A stretch of 9,688 nt of DNA from Sphingobacteriaceae bacterium UBA2059 (lineage in GTDB: Bacteria > Bacteroidota > Bacteroidia > Sphingobacteriales > Sphingobacteriaceae). The notes below the pieces were generated by a model. It was given only the letters and a program-made list of their open reading frames with translations. It searched no databases and was not told the origin of the DNA. The stretch is from NCBI GenBank assembly GCA_002332615.1, contig DDAL01000011.1, forward strand, positions 1-9,688, read 5' to 3'. A program made the position numbers and the translations under genes. This document shows positions 6,131 through 9,688 of this stretch, piece after piece (within the stretch, counting starts at the first letter, position 1; every line of letters begins with the position of its first letter).

Positions 6131-7262
6131 CTTCGAGTACTCTTCTATAGAACTTCACTATTTCAGGGTAAAGTACTGATTGTGAAAACCTGTTAATAAC
6201 ATTTTCCCTGCAGTAAGCTTTGTCAAAGGTATTATAATTGAGCAACATATAAATCATCGCCTCATTTAACTTAACAAAGTCACCCTTAGGTACTATCAAG
6301 CCGTTTTTACTGTTAATAACTTCCTCTACCCCGTTTACATTCGTACAAATACATGGAAGCCCCATTGCTCCGGCTTGCAATATCACATTAGGAAAGCCCT
6401 CTCTATAACTAGGAAGTACTAAGCAATCCGCAATCGACATGAATAAGCGTACATCGCTCTGATATCCCACAGATACTATATTATTATTATCTTCTATTGT
6501 CTTTAGAGTATGAGCTTCCAAAGGATCTAATGTCTCTTCCAAAGAACCTACGAGTATCAACTTGGCATTGCCATTATGAAGTAGAGAAAACGCTTGCACA
6601 AGCTCGTTTACTCCTTTGTCTCTAACTAGGCGGCCTACAAATATAAACACGAGGTCTTGTTCTTGTATGCCAAGCGTTCTCTTTAACGCAAGCTGTGCAT
6701 CCTCCGACACCTCACTCACATTCCAATACGATTCATCAATGCCGTTAATGTTTCCCTCGCCGATTTTAAACACCGGCCCACGCGTAAGATTAAACTGATC
6801 AATCATACGCATTACGCCGTCGCTCTCAGCTACTACGTGGCTGGCACAGATGCACGTCATGCGTTCCATATTAATCAGCAGTTTTCTCTTTAGACCGGTG
6901 GTCGTTTCGAACCTAAGCCCTGTAACTGTATAAATACGATTTTTTACACCACAAACCTTAGCCGCTATCATGCTCAGCAAACTAGCCTTCGGAGTATTGG
7001 CATGAACAATGTCAGGCCTTACCTTATTAAAAAGCCGCATTAAACTAAGTAAGGATACCAGATCTTTAAATACCGAAATCTCACGTTTCATTTCAATCGG
7101 CACTGTATTAACGCCTTCCCTGGTTGATACTTCGTTTAGCTCACTACCGGCACTTGATACTGCGATAACCTCAAAGTATTTCGTTAGATACTTCAGCTGG
7201 TTCTTAAGCAGTACATTGAGGCTTATCGGCACAGTAGTTATCCTTATTAGTTTCCTTCTCAC
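6123..7262 (-). CDS. GT4-family glycosyltransferase (in the position of pglA)
   Basis: The 379-residue protein has the two-domain GT-B form of retaining GT4 enzymes. The N-terminal acceptor half runs to about residue 190, with VRPDIVHANTPKAS (81-94). The C-terminal nucleotide-sugar half includes FVGRLVRDKGVNEL (208-221) and SYREGFPNVILQAGAMGLP (285-303). The second Glu of the usual EX7E motif is Gln here (E288, Q296). The start must be GTG at 7260-7262: an in-frame TAG lies two codons upstream, and the next Met (residue 58) is inside the fold. It probably adds the second sugar to the lipid-linked bacillosamine, as PglA does in Campylobacter, but donor and acceptor cannot be read from sequence. 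It starts 8 nt after rfbA and overlaps the PglC-type gene by 8 nt. Sampled GC content is about 37% (6181-6540), the lowest measured in the window, which suggests separate acquisition. Confidence 0.85.
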   Translation of the reverse strand: MRRKLIRITTVPISLNVLLKNQLKYLTKYFEVIAVSSAGSELNEVSTREGVNTVPIEMKREISVFKDLVSLLSLMRLFNKVRPDIVHANTPKASLLSMIAAKVCGVKNRIYTVTGLRFETTTGLKRKLLINMERMTCICASHVVAESDGVMRMIDQFNLTRGPVFKIGEGNINGIDESYWNVSEVSEDAQLALKRTLGIQEQDLVFIFVGRLVRDKGVNELVQAFSLLHNGNAKLILVGSLEETLDPLEAHTLKTIEDNNNIVSVGYQSDVRLFMSIADCLVLPSYREGFPNVILQAGAMGLPCICTNVNGVEEVINSKNGLIVPKGDFVKLNEAMIYMLLNYNTFDKAYCRENVINRFSQSVLYPEIVKFYRRVLEDV

Positions 7263-7270
7263 CGGCTATT

Positions 7271-8131
7271 TTATTTAACTAACTTCAACAAATACTCCCC
7301 GTAGCCGCTCTTTTTTAAGGGTTCAGCAATACTAAGCAGTTGCTCTTGGTTAATATAACCCATCCGATAAGCAATCTCTTCAATACACCCTATCTTCAAA
7401 CCCTGCCTGTCTTCAATAACCCGCACAAACTCACCTGCCTGCATCAATGAGGCAAACGTGCCGGTATCCAGCCAGGCTGTTCCTCTTGACAGAACACCTA
7501 CTTTCAATTTACCGCGTTCCAGATAGACTTTATTTACATCGGTAATTTCATACTCACCCCGGGCAGATGGTTTGATGTTCTTTGCAATCTCTACCACTTC
7601 GTTATCATAAAAATAAAGCCCCGGCACCGCATAGTCCGATTTTGGCTTAACCGGTTTCTCCTCGATAGATAGCGCGTTAAAGTCCTCGTCAAACTCAACC
7701 ACCCCGTAGCGTTCCGGATCGCTTACCCTGTATGCAAATACGGCTCCGCCTTCAATGTCGTTAAAAGACTGCAGCAGTTTGGACATACCGTCTCCATAAA
7801 AAATATTATCTCCAAGTACAAGGGCTACTTTGTCGTCACCTATAAATTCTTCTCCTATCACAAAGGCCTGCGCCAGCCCGTTAGGCTGCTCCTGCACGGC
7901 ATACGAAAATCTACAGCCAATGCGCGAGCCGTCGCCAAGCAGCTTTTCAAAATTCGGCAGGTCATGCGGAGTAGATATAATCAGTATTTCTTTTATTCCC
8001 GCCAGCATCAGGATAGACAACGGATAATAGATCATAGGCTTATCATACACCGGCATCATTTGCTTACTCATAGCCAGAGTTAAAGGGTGCAGGCGGGTAC
8101 CGCTGCCACCCGCTAATATAATTCCTTTCAT
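7271..8131 (-). CDS. rfbA: Glucose-1-phosphate thymidylyltransferase (RmlA/RfbA)
   Basis: The 286-residue enzyme joins dTTP and glucose-1-phosphate to dTDP-glucose, the first step of the dTDP-L-rhamnose pathway, and acts in the cytoplasm. It begins with the nucleotidyltransferase signature GGSGTRLHPLT (8-18), with the catalytic Arg and the Lys of MSKQMMPVYDKP nearby. Further family blocks are QEQPNGLAQA (80-89), LGDNIFYG (106-113, with the metal-binding Asp), EEKP (157-160) and WLDTGT (220-225, second metal Asp). Length is normal for the family. The ATG at 8129-8131 lies 4 nt after rfbD. This is the last of the four rml genes in transcription order, though it acts first in the pathway. Sampled GC content is about 47% (7561-7740). 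Confidence 0.96.
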   Translation of the reverse strand: MKGIILAGGSGTRLHPLTLAMSKQMMPVYDKPMIYYPLSILMLAGIKEILIISTPHDLPNFEKLLGDGSRIGCRFSYAVQEQPNGLAQAFVIGEEFIGDDKVALVLGDNIFYGDGMSKLLQSFNDIEGGAVFAYRVSDPERYGVVEFDEDFNALSIEEKPVKPKSDYAVPGLYFYDNEVVEIAKNIKPSARGEYEITDVNKVYLERGKLKVGVLSRGTAWLDTGTFASLMQAGEFVRVIEDRQGLKIGCIEEIAYRMGYINQEQLLSIAEPLKKSGYGEYLLKLVK

Positions 8132-8135
8132 AGTG

Positions 8136-8996
8136 TTATGTAGTTAACGCCTTTAAGCATTCTTTTAAACTTGTTCTCCAATAAGGTATTTCCAGGCCAA
8201 AGGTAGCTTTGATCTTCGACTTGTCCATTACCGACCAGTTGGGTCGCTTAGCCTTCGTAGGGTAGGCCGAACCTGGTATAGCGTTCACTTTAATATCAAT
8301 GCCTGCCAGTTCAAAAATAGCCTTCGCAAAGTCATACCAGCTAATGGCTCCTTCATTACTGTAATGGTAAATACCATATGCATCTTTGCCCGATTCGATT
8401 ATGCTAAGCAAGGTCTCTGCGAGATCAACCGCATACGTAGGAGTACCCAGCTGGTCGACAATTACGTTTAGCTCACTTTTTTCTCTTCCCAGCCGAAGCA
8501 TCGTTTTTACAAAATTCGCTGCAAATTCCGAATAGAGCCAGCTGGTCCTAATAATAAAATACTGTTCCAGCTCGGCAGCAATGGCCAGCTCGCCCTCAAG
8601 TTTACTCGCCCCATATACACCTACGGGCTTTGCTTCATCCTCCTCCTTCAGCAGGTCGGTCCTGTTTCCTTCAAACACAAAATCAGTTGAAATATGCAAT
8701 AGGCGCGCGCCATACTTTTTACACATACCGGCAAGGTTGCGGGCTCCTTCACAATTAATCTTATAAGCAATGCCCTGTTCATCCTCGGCTTTATCTACGG
8801 CCGTGTAAGCGGCACAGTTAATAATCCAGGCAGGTTTATGCGCATCAAACAGGGCATCCAAGAGCCCGGTATTCAATATATTTCCATTTACCTCATCCAG
8901 GTAAATCACATTTTCAAAGGCCCTTGGTCCAGCCACTTTCTCTATACACTGCCCAAGCTGCCCAAGGCCTCCAAATACTAAAATAGGCCGCTGCAT
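8136..8996 (-). CDS. rfbD: dTDP-4-dehydrorhamnose reductase (RmlD/RfbD)
   Basis: The 286-residue protein is a short-chain dehydrogenase of usual RmlD length. It reduces dTDP-4-keto-L-rhamnose to dTDP-L-rhamnose with NAD(P)H, the last pathway step. Visible marks are the dinucleotide loop GGLGQLG (9-15), NCAAYTAVDKAE (60-71), ISTDFVFEG (102-110), the catalytic YGASK (Y128, K132), RTSWLY (150-155) and RPNWSVMD (251-258) near the sugar site. It shares one base with the end of rfbC (TAATG), and rfbA follows after 4 nt, so the genes form one transcription unit. Confidence 0.96.
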   Translation of the reverse strand: MQRPILVFGGLGQLGQCIEKVAGPRAFENVIYLDEVNGNILNTGLLDALFDAHKPAWIINCAAYTAVDKAEDEQGIAYKINCEGARNLAGMCKKYGARLLHISTDFVFEGNRTDLLKEEDEAKPVGVYGASKLEGELAIAAELEQYFIIRTSWLYSEFAANFVKTMLRLGREKSELNVIVDQLGTPTYAVDLAETLLSIIESGKDAYGIYHYSNEGAISWYDFAKAIFELAGIDIKVNAIPGSAYPTKAKRPNWSVMDKSKIKATFGLEIPYWRTSLKECLKALTT

Positions 8997-9544
8997 TATA
9001 TACCCATCCTTTCTTCAAAGCCCGGCAGTGCAAGGTCTTTATCCGCCACCACTTCTTTTCCTTCTTCCACACCCCAGTCTATGCCTAAAAAAGGATCGTT
9101 GTATAATACCCCTTCCTCACTTTCACTGTTATAAAAATTATCACACTTATAAAAAAACTCCGCAGTTTCCGATACCACTGCAAAGCCATGCAGGAAGCCA
9201 CGCGGTACATATAGCTGTAATTTATTTTCGGCACTCAGGCGCACGGCTACATGCTGACCAAAGGTAGGTGAACCCCGGCGGGCATCAACCGCTACATCAA
9301 TTACTTCGCCTTTCAACACCCGCACCAGCTTAGCCTGAGCATGCTCTCCTGCCTGCGCATGCAGACCACGAATAACTCCGTAGGATGAATATGACTGATT
9401 ATCCTGCACAAAAGCACCGTTCATATCGGTGTGTTCCTCAAAAGCTTTACGGTTAAAGCTTTCAAAAAAATAACCCCGTGCATCTTCAAATACACGCGGC
9501 TTCAGTATATAGCAATCTGCTAGTTTGGTTTTTTCAATTTGCAT
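8996..9544 (-). CDS. rfbC: dTDP-4-dehydrorhamnose 3,5-epimerase (RmlC/RfbC)
   Basis: The 182-residue cupin enzyme epimerises dTDP-4-keto-6-deoxyglucose at C3 and C5 in the third step of rhamnose synthesis. It shows DARGYFFESF (21-30), IRGLH (58-62, with the catalytic His at 62), QAKLVRVLKGEVIDVAVD (70-87), VPRGFLHGF (113-121) and FFYKCD (130-135, with the active-site Tyr). The usual LHYQ or LHFQ is LHAQ here (61-64), a small change next to the catalytic His. The ATG at 9542-9544 lies 2 nt after the rfbB stop, and the gene end overlaps rfbD by 1 nt. Sampled GC content is about 54% (9181-9360). Confidence 0.96.
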   Translation of the reverse strand: MQIEKTKLADCYILKPRVFEDARGYFFESFNRKAFEEHTDMNGAFVQDNQSYSSYGVIRGLHAQAGEHAQAKLVRVLKGEVIDVAVDARRGSPTFGQHVAVRLSAENKLQLYVPRGFLHGFAVVSETAEFFYKCDNFYNSESEEGVLYNDPFLGIDWGVEEGKEVVADKDLALPGFEERMGI

Positions 9545-9546
9545 AT

Positions 9547-9688
9547 TTACTCGCTGTATTGTTTGTCGTAATACTCTTTATAGGCGCCCGATGTAACGTT
9601 ATTTAGCCACTCTTCGTTCTGCAGGTACCAGTCGACTGTTTTTTCCAGTCCTTCCTCAAACTGCAGACTGGGCACCCAGCCAAGCTCC
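9547..9688 (-). CDS. rfbB: dTDP-glucose 4,6-dehydratase (RmlB/RfbB), C-terminal part only
   Basis: A reading frame enters from the right edge and ends at TAA (9547-9549), giving the last 46 residues of a longer protein. They read ELGWVPSLQFEEGLEKTVDW and then a tail with WYLQNEEW and SGAYKEYYDKQY. The pattern GW.P...FEEGL..TV.WY..N..W is the standard C-terminus of RmlB, which makes dTDP-4-keto-6-deoxyglucose in the second rhamnose step. The gene order rfbB-rfbC-rfbD-rfbA supports the call. The catalytic part lies outside the window, so intactness cannot be judged. Confidence 0.9.
   Translation of the reverse strand, partial: ELGWVPSLQFEEGLEKTVDWYLQNEEWLNNVTSGAYKEYYDKQYSE

Overview
The window looks like part of a surface-glycan biosynthesis locus from a member of the Bacteroidota, probably near the Sphingobacteriia/Chitinophagia/Cytophagia groups. 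The reasons are the RemB/Wzi-like outer-membrane protein, A-rich translation starts without clear Shine-Dalgarno sequences, a possible Bacteroidota-type promoter (TAnnTTTG), and a GGCCCGGAGGG-type palindromic repeat at the left edge. The exact genus cannot be read from the sequence. All nine recognised genes lie on the minus strand, so transcription runs from right to left.

Right part (9688 to 7271): the dTDP-L-rhamnose pathway in the order rfbB (only its C-terminal 46 codons are present), rfbC, rfbD, rfbA. Adjacent genes are separated by 2 nt, overlapped by 1 nt, or separated by 4 nt.

Middle part (7262 to 3785): a GT4-type glycosyltransferase, a PglC-type phosphoglycosyl transferase, a PglD-type acetyltransferase and a PglE-type aminotransferase, joined by 8, 1 and 11 nt overlaps. 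A strong candidate intrinsic terminator follows the aminotransferase, then a possible promoter.

Left part (3652 to 139): a PglF/WbpM-type membrane-bound UDP-GlcNAc 4,6-dehydratase and, 4 nt after it, a signal-peptide-bearing Wzi/RemB-like outer-membrane beta-barrel protein. A G-quadruplex-type motif spans the last stop codon, and two copies of a 46-bp palindromic repeat fill positions 1-119.

Inferred joint role: PglF, PglE and PglD would convert UDP-GlcNAc to UDP-N,N'-diacetylbacillosamine. PglC would load this sugar phosphate onto undecaprenyl phosphate. The GT4 enzyme would add a further sugar, and the rml genes would supply dTDP-L-rhamnose for later steps. The Wzi/RemB-like protein may act in surface display of the product or in motility. 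No flippase, polymerase, ligase or oligosaccharyltransferase is visible here, so the final glycan (capsule, O-antigen or protein glycan) cannot be decided. I see no wholly new system. The most notable points are gene order matching the Campylobacter pgl order, the AT-rich trough over the middle cassette, and the terminator/promoter junction that splits the pathway.
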